A stretch of 23,266 bases of DNA. Origin: DATGMB01 sp035293845. GTDB lineage: Bacteria > Acidobacteriota > Terriglobia > Bryobacterales > Bryobacteraceae. How positions within the stretch are numbered: the stretch's first letter is position 1; each line of letters starts with the position of its first letter. The notes beneath the pieces were generated by a model that saw nothing but the letters and a program-made list of their open reading frames with translations, was not told where the DNA came from and did not search any database. This document shows positions 15,473-23,266 of the stretch, one piece after another. The stretch lies in assembly GCA_035293845.1 (NCBI GenBank), contig DATGMB010000305.1, positions 1-23,266 on the forward strand, read 5' to 3'. A program made the position numbers and the translations under genes.

Positions 15473-17209
15473 TCACTCCCACTCGATCGTTCCGGGGGGC
15501 TTGTGGGTGAGGTCGTAGAAGACGCCCGCAATTCCTTCGACTTCGAGCACGGCCACGCTGATCGCGCGCCGCAGGGATTCCTCCATCCCTACCGATTGCG
15601 CCGTCATGCCGTCCACCGAATCCACGGGACGCAGCACCACGGAATCGGGCGCTTCCGCCGTGCCCAGCGGAATCAGGATCACCGGGAACTGCCAAACCCT
15701 GCGGTCGTAGCCGCTTTCGTGCGAAAGCCGGCGCACCGCGGCATCGGCGCGCCGCAGCCGCTCCAGCCTTTCCGCCGTGAGTCCGCAGGCGCGCACTTGC
15801 AAATCTTCGAGCGGCGCGCGCGTTTCAAGCGGGGTCACGACGCGGTTCACCGTGGTCAGGCGGTTGATGAGCGCAGTGGCGCGCGCGTGGTCCAGCGCAC
15901 CGATCGCCAGCACCGGGGCGTAGCTTCGCGAATCGCCCTGCACGCCGACCGAGTTCACCGGGATGAGCCAGCCATCTTCCGTATGCCGCACCGGGGCGTC
16001 GAACTCCGAGCAGAGGCAGCGGATGGCGAGGCCCGGCCCGGGGAAGGGATGGCGGTCGAGCAGCTCCGAGGGCAGCCCGAGCTCGCGGCCGACTTCGCGG
16101 ACTTCGTCCTTGTACAGCGATTTCAGCGGTTCGATGATGCGCCCGCTCTCAATCAGCTTCTGAATCCCCGCCACGCGGTTGTGGTGGGTCTTGATCACGG
16201 CGGCATTGGCCGTGCCGCCGGATTCGATGGTGTCCGGGTAAATCGTGCCCTGGCCGAGAATCCACTGCTCTTCGAGAATGTGCCGCGCTTCGATGATGCG
16301 CTCCTGCACGCGCACAAACTCTTCGCCGATGATGTGGCGCTTCTGCTCCGGGTCGGTGACGCCAGCCAGCGCGCTCAGGAACTGCTCGTGGGCATGCTCG
16401 ACGGCGATTCCCGGCATGCGCCGCACGAACTCGGTTTCGCCCTCGCGCATCAGACCGGTATCGACATATACGCCGCGCACGCGCTCGGCGCCCAGCGCAC
16501 GCTGGCACAGCGTGAACGCCACGGTCGAATCCACACCGCCGCTGACGAAGAAGAACACGCTGCGTCCCGCCGCGGCGTCGCGAATCTCCTGCTCGATGAG
16601 CGGCACGCGGTGGCGCGGGTCCCAGTCCTTTTCGCAGCCGCAGACGCGGAACACAAAATTCGCCAGATATTCCTGCCCGCGCGCGGTGTGGACGACTTCC
16701 GGATGGAACTGCACGCCGTAGAGATTGCGCTCGGGCGCGGCGATCGCGGCGACCGGGCAGGTATCGGTGCGGCCTACGACGGAAAAACCGGGAGGCAAAG
16801 AGCGCACCGAATCCCGGTGGCTCATCCAGATCTGCTGCGGGCCGGCCATTCCAGAGAAGAATGGGTCGCAGGTGTGGTCGAGCTCGAGCGTAGCGAGCCC
16901 GTATTCACCGCGCTCGCCGGGCCGCACCTCGCCGCCGAGCAGGTGCGCCATCAACTGCTGGCCGTAGCAGATGCCCAGCACCGCCTGTCCGGTGTGAAAG
17001 ATCGCGGGGTCCACCGTGGGGCTGCCGGCCTCGAGCACGCTGGCCGGCCCGCCCGAAATGATGATGCCGCGGGCGCCCGCCAGCGCCGCGGCCGGCGTAT
17101 CGCAGGCGCGGACCTCGGCGTAAACGCCGAGTTCGCGCACCTTGCGCGCCTCCAGGTGGCAATACTGTCCTCCGGCGTCAAGAACGACAATTTGTGCGGT
17201 GGGGTTCAA
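15473..17209 (-). CDS. guaA: GMP synthase (glutamine-hydrolysing), eukaryote-like variant
   Basis: 578 residues, longer than the usual bacterial 510-525. Class I glutaminase half: nucleophile Cys81 in GICYGQQ, with His169 and Glu171 in GVQFHPE. ATP-pyrophosphatase half: P-loop SGGVDST (223-229). The C-terminus reads KPPGTIEWE. It converts XMP to GMP with ATP and glutamine in the cytoplasm. Several blocks read more like human GMPS than like E. coli GuaA: DAGGQY rather than DFGSQY, IKTHHN, RHPFPGPGLAIR followed directly by a Cys, and IPVNSVGVQGDSRSY. The large dimerisation insert of the human enzyme is not present. The only usable start is TTG at 17209, with TATACT 5 nt upstream and no Shine-Dalgarno. 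Single-gene unit, convergent with the repeat-protein gene. Confidence 0.93.
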   Translation of the reverse strand: MNPTAQIVVLDAGGQYCHLEARKVRELGVYAEVRACDTPAAALAGARGIIISGGPASVLEAGSPTVDPAIFHTGQAVLGICYGQQLMAHLLGGEVRPGERGEYGLATLELDHTCDPFFSGMAGPQQIWMSHRDSVRSLPPGFSVVGRTDTCPVAAIAAPERNLYGVQFHPEVVHTARGQEYLANFVFRVCGCEKDWDPRHRVPLIEQEIRDAAAGRSVFFFVSGGVDSTVAFTLCQRALGAERVRGVYVDTGLMREGETEFVRRMPGIAVEHAHEQFLSALAGVTDPEQKRHIIGEEFVRVQERIIEARHILEEQWILGQGTIYPDTIESGGTANAAVIKTHHNRVAGIQKLIESGRIIEPLKSLYKDEVREVGRELGLPSELLDRHPFPGPGLAIRCLCSEFDAPVRHTEDGWLIPVNSVGVQGDSRSYAPVLAIGALDHARATALINRLTTVNRVVTPLETRAPLEDLQVRACGLTAERLERLRRADAAVRRLSHESGYDRRVWQFPVILIPLGTAEAPDSVVLRPVDSVDGMTAQSVGMEESLRRAISVAVLEVEGIAGVFYDLTHKPPGTIEWE

Positions 17210-17214
17210 ATTCC

Positions 17215-17220
17215 AGTATA
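17215..17220 (-). promoter_or_regulatory. -10-like TATACT directly before guaA
   Basis: On the minus strand TATACT ends 5 nt before the TTG start of guaA. This close spacing would put the transcription start at or just inside the first codon. No good -35 is seen. Confidence 0.4.
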
Positions 17221-17236
17221 ACTTCGAGCTGATTCC

Positions 17237-17306
17237 TGACGCAGAGATACAGAGAAGCGGAGCCCCTGATTCTTTGGTTTCTCTGCGTCTCCGTGTCTCT
17301 GCGTCA
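17237..17306. repeat. Dispersed inverted repeat, CGCAGAGACACAGAG family, copy 2
   Basis: Arms 17237-17262 (starting TGACGCAGAGATACAGAG) and 17281-17306 (ending TGTCTCTGCGTCA) match at 22 of 26 positions around an 18-nt centre. It is related to the copy at 6190-6256 and lies between the S41 protease stop and the guaA start. It fills most of this 105-nt gap. Confidence 0.75.
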
Positions 17307-17314
17307 AGTAGTTT

Positions 17315-18898
17315 CTACCGCGGCTGAGTCCGCTGCAGCGCCATTTTATGCGCGGTTTGCACCAGGGCTTCGGCCTGCGGCATGGATTCGACGGCGCGCG
17401 CGACTTCGGGGTCGGTGCGCGCGAACATGCGGTCGCTCTCGTCCACGTTGAAGGCGTAGATGTACATCTCCTTCGCCAGGTAGCGCCGGATCCAATCGTG
17501 GTCGCCGGTGAATTCCTTCTCGGTGAAGTTGTAGTGGTTCGCGAGCAGCCAGTCGTGCAGGTCGTTGATCACGGCCTCATCCGGCATCCAGCCTTGTGGC
17601 AGACTCCCGGGGTGCTTCGAGAAGTACACGCGGGTGAAGTTGAAGAGACCGCTGCGGTAGAGTTGCGCTTCGAGGCGGTCCATCTTGGGCGTCGCGTATT
17701 TCTCGTCCGGCGTGATGCCGCCGCCGCCGTAAACGCGGCGCCCGCTGTCCGTCATCTTCACATCCATATCGTTGCGCGCGGTGCCGTCGTGGTGGAAGTA
17801 GTAATCGTAGAACGATTCCTTGCTGTAGTCACGCTGGATCAGCCGCCCGCTCGGCGTGTAGAAGTGCGCGGTCGTCAGCGCCAGAGCCGTATGGTCGCTC
17901 ATCGGGAAGACCGTCTGCACGAGTCCCTTGCCGAACGTCGTTTCGCCGAGCACCCACGCCCGGTCATGGTCCTGCAATGCGCCGGTGACGATCTCGGCGG
18001 CGGACGCCGAATTTTTGTTCACCAGCACCACGATCGGATAATTATGGCCGTGGTTTCCGTTCCGCGCCACATAACTCTGCTCGGGCGAGGAGCGCCCGTG
18101 GTGCGATACGATCAGTTGCCCGCGCTGCAGGAAGTGATCCGCCACGGATACGCCGGCCTTCAACAGCCCGCCGGGGTTGTCGCGCAGATCCAGAATCAGC
18201 CCCTGGATGTTGTTCTCGCCCAGCCGCTTGAGGTTGTCATTCAACTCCTGCGCGGTGTTGTCCCCGAACTGGAGAATCTTGATGTACGCGATTCCCGGTT
18301 TCACCCAAATAGCGTCCGGCACGCTCTTGCGGTCGATTTCGTCGCGCACCACGGTGAACACGACGTTCTCCTTGGCGCCCTCACGCGAAACCGCGATTCT
18401 GACCGGGGTTCCTCGCGGTCCCTTGAGCATGTCCGCGACTTCGGTGGTGGTCAGACCGTCGGTTGACTTGTCATTGACACTGACAATCACGTCCCCCGGG
18501 CGCAGGCCGGCCTTGTACGCCGGAGAACCGGGAAACGGCGCGATAATCACCGTTTTTCCATTACGCGGGGAAACCGACATTCCGACACCGAAGTAGGTCC
18601 CCTTCTGCTCCTCCAGGATCGCCTGGTATTCCTTCGGATCGAAGAAATTGGAGTGAGGGTCGAGGGTCCGGAGCATACCGGGGATGGCGCCGTCGTAAAT
18701 GGCCTTGTCGGCATCCACTTTGGTAGCGGCGTTCTGTTCCACCAGCGCGTAGATCCGGGTGAACTCATCAACGTCTTTGCCAACTGTGATTTCCGTATCA
18801 TCGGCAGCGGCCGCCACGCGCGGGCCGTAAATACCGCCGGCCAGGGAGCATAGAAGAATGATGAGAGGGAATAGGATTGCGAATCGCTTGCGCGGCAT
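17315..18898 (-). CDS. C-terminal processing peptidase (S41 family, CtpA-like)
   Basis: 527 residues from the chosen ATG. N-terminal membrane anchor or signal peptide (MPRKRFAILFPLIILLCSLA), a helical region, a PDZ domain (about 103-170, with GVGMSV and AGLRPGDVIVSVN), then the protease domain. The catalytic dyad is Ser299 (NKNSASAAEI) and Lys324 (TFGKGLVQT), 25 residues apart as in Prc/CtpA, with Gln328 also present. Such enzymes trim or degrade periplasmic proteins from the C-terminus. The C-terminal 130 residues beyond the usual domain are helical and charged and are an extension. The frame is open up to 19018, but the hydrophobic signal starts at 18898, where AAGGAT lies 10 nt upstream, and the extra 40 residues would overlap nusB; hence 18898. 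Confidence 0.9.
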   Translation of the reverse strand: MPRKRFAILFPLIILLCSLAGGIYGPRVAAAADDTEITVGKDVDEFTRIYALVEQNAATKVDADKAIYDGAIPGMLRTLDPHSNFFDPKEYQAILEEQKGTYFGVGMSVSPRNGKTVIIAPFPGSPAYKAGLRPGDVIVSVNDKSTDGLTTTEVADMLKGPRGTPVRIAVSREGAKENVVFTVVRDEIDRKSVPDAIWVKPGIAYIKILQFGDNTAQELNDNLKRLGENNIQGLILDLRDNPGGLLKAGVSVADHFLQRGQLIVSHHGRSSPEQSYVARNGNHGHNYPIVVLVNKNSASAAEIVTGALQDHDRAWVLGETTFGKGLVQTVFPMSDHTALALTTAHFYTPSGRLIQRDYSKESFYDYYFHHDGTARNDMDVKMTDSGRRVYGGGGITPDEKYATPKMDRLEAQLYRSGLFNFTRVYFSKHPGSLPQGWMPDEAVINDLHDWLLANHYNFTEKEFTGDHDWIRRYLAKEMYIYAFNVDESDRMFARTDPEVARAVESMPQAEALVQTAHKMALQRTQPR

Positions 18899-18919
18899 AG
18901 GGGATGCATCCTTGGGCAA

Positions 18920-18925
18920 AGTATA
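18920..18925 (-). promoter_or_regulatory. -10-like TATACT upstream of the S41 protease gene
   Basis: TATACT on the minus strand ends 21 nt before the ATG, with AAGGAT between, giving a short leader with a weak ribosome-binding site. It supports the 18898 start, because a start at 19018 would place this promoter inside the gene. Confidence 0.4.
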
Positions 18926-19014
18926 TCCCACCTGTAGTTTTAGACGTTTTCCGGTTGGGATCGGGTTCAAAACCGGTGCGCCCTGGCAGCGCCGGCGGTA
19001 GGGTACGATCCGGT

Positions 19015-19452
19015 TCAACCGTTCGCGGGCTTCGTCTGCGGCGTCTCTCCGGTCTCGCGGTGCACCGCGTCCAGTACGCCATTGATGAACTGTACGGATT
19101 CTTCGCTCGAAAACTTGCGCGCCAGCTCCAGCGCCTCGTCGATCGCCACCGCCGCGGGCGTTCCGCCGCGGGTCATTTCGTATACGGCCATGCGCAGGAT
19201 GTTGCGATCGACCACCGGCATCCGTTCGAGGCGCCAGTGCGCCGCGTGGCGCGCAATGCGCTCGTCCACCTCGGCCCGGTTTTCGATGGTGCCGCGCACG
19301 AGCGACGCCACGAACGGGTCGCGCTCCGGCCGCTCCTCCGAGTAGAGCGTCTCGTAGTAGGCGTCGATGGCGTCGTCGACCGGCTGCTCGCGAGTGTCGA
19401 ACGAGTAGAGAATTTGCAGCGCGCGCTGCCTGGACCTGCGGCGGGAAGACAT
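19015..19452 (-). CDS. nusB: Transcription antitermination factor NusB
   Basis: 145 residues, a normal NusB length. The all-helical family pattern is clear: RRRSRQRALQILYSFD at the N-terminus, FVASLVRGTIENRAEVD, then RMPVVDRNILRMAVYEM and PAAVAIDEALELARKFSS, then VQFINGVLDAV. NusB binds boxA RNA with NusE (ribosomal protein S10) and supports rRNA transcription. Its ATG shares one base with the ribH stop (TGATG), so the two are translated together, an arrangement conserved in many bacteria. The gap to the S41 protease gene (116 nt) has no clear terminator. Confidence 0.95.
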   Translation of the reverse strand: MSSRRRSRQRALQILYSFDTREQPVDDAIDAYYETLYSEERPERDPFVASLVRGTIENRAEVDERIARHAAHWRLERMPVVDRNILRMAVYEMTRGGTPAAVAIDEALELARKFSSEESVQFINGVLDAVHRETGETPQTKPANG

Positions 19453-19928
19453 CAGGGTGCCTGCCGGAGCGTGCGCATCAGATTGGCCATCTCGATGGCC
19501 GTCATGGCCGCATCGAAGCCCTTATTGCCGCCCTTGGCGCCCGCGCGGTCAATCGCTTGCTCCAGCGTATTGGTGGTGAGCACGCCGAAGGCCACCGGCA
19601 CGCCGGTCGAAGCCGCGGCGTGCGCAATTCCTTTGGCTGCCTCCGCCGCCACGTAATCGAAATGCGGCGTCTCGCCGCGAATGACGGCGCTCAAACAGAT
19701 GAGGGCATCGTGCTTCTTCTGCCGGGCCAGCTCCGCGGCGACCAGCGGGATCTCCCACGAGCCCGGCACCTTTACGATATCGATCTGGGCCGCGTCCGCG
19801 CCCGTGCGGTTCAGCGCGTCGAGGGCTCCTGCGAGCAAGCGCTCCGTGATGAAGCTGTTGAACCGGCTGACGATCACGGCGAACCGCAGCCCGGCGGCGG
19901 AGAGCTGTCCTTCGAGTATGCGACTCAT
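19452..19928 (-). CDS. ribH: 6,7-dimethyl-8-ribityllumazine synthase
   Basis: 158 residues, typical. It condenses 5-amino-6-ribitylaminouracil with dihydroxybutanone phosphate, the penultimate step of riboflavin synthesis, in a cytoplasmic icosahedral or pentameric assembly. Motifs: VSRFNSFIT near residue 20, PGSWEIP (about 55-61), VIRGETPHFDYV with the catalytic His of HFD (about 82-93), and FGVLTTNTLEQAIDRAG followed by GNKG near the end. No FMN riboswitch is visible upstream; instead a crotonase gene ends 3 nt before its start. The other rib genes are not in this window. Confidence 0.96.
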   Translation of the reverse strand: MSRILEGQLSAAGLRFAVIVSRFNSFITERLLAGALDALNRTGADAAQIDIVKVPGSWEIPLVAAELARQKKHDALICLSAVIRGETPHFDYVAAEAAKGIAHAAASTGVPVAFGVLTTNTLEQAIDRAGAKGGNKGFDAAMTAIEMANLMRTLRQAP

Positions 19929-19931
19929 AGT

Positions 19932-20714
19932 TTACTTGCCCGCGAATACGGGCCTGCGTTTTTCAAGAAAGGCGCGCGTGCCTTCGCGCCGGTCCTCCGT
20001 GGCCGCGCTCACGGCGAAGGCCGCCGCTTCGTAGCGCAGCCCTTCGTCGAGCGAGCCATCGAGGCCGGCGTCCACCGCTTCGAGCACGAGTCCAAGCGCC
20101 AGCGGCCCGTTGGCGGTCGCGCGCGCCAGCCAGTCCCGGCTATGTGCGAGCAGGTTGGACTGCGGCACGACGGCGTTCACCAGCCCGATGCGGTGCGCTT
20201 CGGCGGCCGTCACCGGCTCGCCCGAAAGCAGCATTTCGAGCGCGCGCCCGCGACCCACGAGGCGCGGCAGCCGCTGCGTGCCGCCGTACCCGGGGATAAT
20301 CCCCAGCTTGACCTCCGGCTGCCCCAGGCGCGCGTTTTCCGATGCGAACCGCACCGCGCATGCCATGGCCAGCTCCAGCCCGCCGCCGAGCGCATAGCCA
20401 TTGATCGCCGCGACCGTCGGCTTGCCGGAAGTTTCGAGCAGCCGGAACGTTTCCTGGCCGCGCCGCGCGAACGCCCGCGCCTCCGCCGGCGAGAGCGCCG
20501 CCAGCTCTTCGATGTCCGCGCCCGCCACAAACGCCTTCTCGCCCGCCCCTGTTACGATTGCCCCGCGAATGGCTGGATCGCTTCCGATGCGCCCGAATGC
20601 GTCCCGCAGCTCCTCGATCACTGCGATCGAGAGCGCGTTGAGCTTATCCGGCCGGGCAATCGTGACCAGCACGATCCCGTCGTCCGAGAGCTCAAAAAGG
20701 ACGTAGCGGTACAT
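19932..20714 (-). CDS. Enoyl-CoA hydratase/isomerase (crotonase) family protein
   Basis: 260 residues, standard for the family. The oxyanion-hole segment AFVAGADIEE (61-70) and the catalytic pair Glu114 (GYALGGGLELAMAC) and Glu134 (LGQPEVKLGI) are spaced 20 apart, as in rat enoyl-CoA hydratase (Glu144/Glu164), followed by PGYGGTQRLPRLVG. It should therefore hydrate trans-2-enoyl-CoA in fatty-acid or amino-acid breakdown, though some relatives isomerise or dehydrate other CoA thioesters. It heads the group crotonase > ribH > nusB with a 3-nt gap to ribH, an unusual partner for riboflavin synthesis. An extended -10 (TGCTACACT) ends 8 nt before the ATG. Confidence 0.92.
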   Translation of the reverse strand: MYRYVLFELSDDGIVLVTIARPDKLNALSIAVIEELRDAFGRIGSDPAIRGAIVTGAGEKAFVAGADIEELAALSPAEARAFARRGQETFRLLETSGKPTVAAINGYALGGGLELAMACAVRFASENARLGQPEVKLGIIPGYGGTQRLPRLVGRGRALEMLLSGEPVTAAEAHRIGLVNAVVPQSNLLAHSRDWLARATANGPLALGLVLEAVDAGLDGSLDEGLRYEAAAFAVSAATEDRREGTRAFLEKRRPVFAGK

Positions 20715-20722
20715 TATGGATC

Positions 20723-20728
20723 AGTGTA
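20723..20728 (-). promoter_or_regulatory. Extended -10 promoter TGCTACACT for the crotonase gene
   Basis: On the minus strand TACACT is preceded by TG and one base, an extended -10. It ends 8 nt before the ATG with no Shine-Dalgarno. It would drive crotonase, ribH and nusB. Confidence 0.45.
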
Positions 20729-20840
20729 GCATTGCGCGCCAACATATCGATTCCGGGTTTCATCTGCCGGCCGCTGGAGAAAGCCGCATCATCTTTCTCG
20801 TACAAGGGAACAGGGCTAAACTAGCGGTGGAGGTCCCAAA

Positions 20841-21428
20841 ATGAACCCGGCGCAGCTCTCCCGAAACGAATGCCGGATCCTTGTGGAGCAGGCGCCCATC
20901 ATGATCTGGCGCTCGAATACGACTGCCGGGTGCGACTATTTCAACGACCGTTGGCTCCAGTTCCGGGGACGCAGCATGGAACAGGAGTGTGGCAGCCAAT
21001 GGGCCGAGGGGGTGCATCCCGAGGATTCCGAACGATGCCTCGCCACATATCGGGAGGCGTTCGAAAACCGGGAACCATTTGAGATGGAGTACCGGCTGCT
21101 GCGCCATGACGGCGAACACCGATGGGTCCTGGACAAGGGCGTCCCTTTCTTCGGCGACAACACCGAGTTCCTGGGCTATATCGGCAGTTGCATCGATATT
21201 ACCGACCGGGTCGAAGCGCGCCGCGCTCTCGATCAGGCGCGAGAGCGGGAATTGGCCAATCTCCGCGGGATACTGCCAATCTGCATGGGATGCCGGAAGA
21301 TCCGCGATGTGGACGGCATCTGGGTGCAGTTGGAGCACTATATTCGCGATCACTCCCGGGCCGATTTCAGCCATGGGTTGTGTCCGGACTGCGACCAGAC
21401 TTTTCGCGGGAAGATGAACAGCCGGTAG
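20841..21428 (+). CDS. PAS-domain protein with C-terminal four-cysteine motif
   Basis: 195 residues. A PAS/PAC domain occupies about 8-125 (LVEQAPIMIWRSNTTAGCDY, then GVHPEDSERC, EYRLLRHDGEHRWVL, GYIGSCIDITDR). A short helix (126-142) links it to a C-terminal block, LPICMGCRKIRDVDGIWVQL and following, with Cys148-x2-Cys151 and Cys181-x2-Cys184 plus His178. I have seen this block at the end of PAS and receiver proteins; the four cysteines suggest zinc or another metal. No kinase, cyclase or DNA-binding domain is present, so output is unknown. GGAGGT (20829-20834) lies 6 nt before the ATG, a strong ribosome-binding site, and TAAACT (20817-20822) may be a -10. It is transcribed divergently from the crotonase gene. 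Confidence 0.85.
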   Translation: MNPAQLSRNECRILVEQAPIMIWRSNTTAGCDYFNDRWLQFRGRSMEQECGSQWAEGVHPEDSERCLATYREAFENREPFEMEYRLLRHDGEHRWVLDKGVPFFGDNTEFLGYIGSCIDITDRVEARRALDQARERELANLRGILPICMGCRKIRDVDGIWVQLEHYIRDHSRADFSHGLCPDCDQTFRGKMNSR

Positions 21429-21452
21429 TTCGCGGGTAGTAGTGCCGTCCTG

Positions 21453-21461
21453 TGGGATAAT
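21453..21461 (+). promoter_or_regulatory. Extended -10-like TGGGATAAT before lepA
   Basis: TG, one base, then GATAAT; it ends 21 nt before the lepA ATG. No clear Shine-Dalgarno follows. lepA may also be read from the PAS gene promoter, as the gap is only 54 nt. Confidence 0.35.
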
Positions 21462-21482
21462 CAAGAGAATCGTCCCCTCGGC

Positions 21483-23266
<1,784 letters not shown>

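Noticed and set aside
15326..17221. Open frame of 631 codons on the plus strand opposite guaA
   Set aside because: guaA has all its catalytic motifs. The opposite frame shows only composition-driven His/Arg/Ala-rich sequence.
18899..19018. 40-residue N-terminal extension of the S41 protease
   Set aside because: It would overlap the nusB end, place a TATACT promoter-like box inside the gene, and put the signal peptide 40 residues in. The ATG at 18898 fits better.
19929..20840. FMN riboswitch controlling ribH
   Set aside because: ribH is preceded by a coding gene with a 3-nt gap. The intergenic region before that gene shows no FMN-aptamer helices that I can recognise.

Overview
The window is a gene-dense, GC-rich stretch of a bacterial chromosome, most likely from an acidobacterium of the Solibacter/Bryobacter kind. 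That assignment is an inference from protein style, from the separate-subunit B12 mutase, from a long Pro/Gln-rich BamA and from dispersed palindromic repeats. No rRNA, tRNA, CRISPR array, phage gene or transposase was seen.

Layout. 1-4035 (+): the 3' end of a leucyl aminopeptidase gene, a 45-residue overlapping ORF, homoserine dehydrogenase (hom), an apparently exported SAM methyltransferase, an exported DsbA-like thioredoxin, and a CPBP-like membrane protein lacking its first catalytic motif. 4163-7723 (+): a tight transport cluster of a HlyD-type periplasmic adaptor, a MacB/LolD-type ATPase, an exported beta-helix (DUF4097-like) protein and a second MacB/LolD-type ATPase; no permease gene is present. 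7796-8299 (+): a hypothetical protein, then an intrinsic terminator. 8517-10538 (+): a two-subunit B12-dependent acyl-CoA mutase whose substrate-pocket residues match isobutyryl-CoA mutase, not methylmalonyl-CoA mutase. 10724-15467 (+): bamA, an ompH/skp chaperone, a long palindromic repeat and an exported Gly/Asn/Trp-repeat protein. 15473-20714 (-): guaA (eukaryote-like variant), a CtpA-type S41 protease, nusB, ribH and a crotonase; the last three run as crotonase > ribH > nusB. 20841-23266 (+): a PAS/Cys4 protein and lepA, which runs off the right edge.

How the genes work together. Most are housekeeping: amino-acid, purine and flavin synthesis, outer-membrane assembly (BamA with its periplasmic chaperone), and translation and transcription factors. 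The accessory part is the 4.1-7.7 kb envelope transport cluster.

The most useful unexpected observations are: (1) several first-of-operon genes have a TANNNT hexamer ending 5-11 nt before the start codon and no Shine-Dalgarno, which suggests leaderless mRNAs; (2) a palindromic repeat sits in frame inside the signal-peptide codons of the methyltransferase gene; (3) the mutase carries the Phe/Gln pair; (4) the ABC cluster has two ATPases and no permease; (5) repeat families lie in the gene borders.
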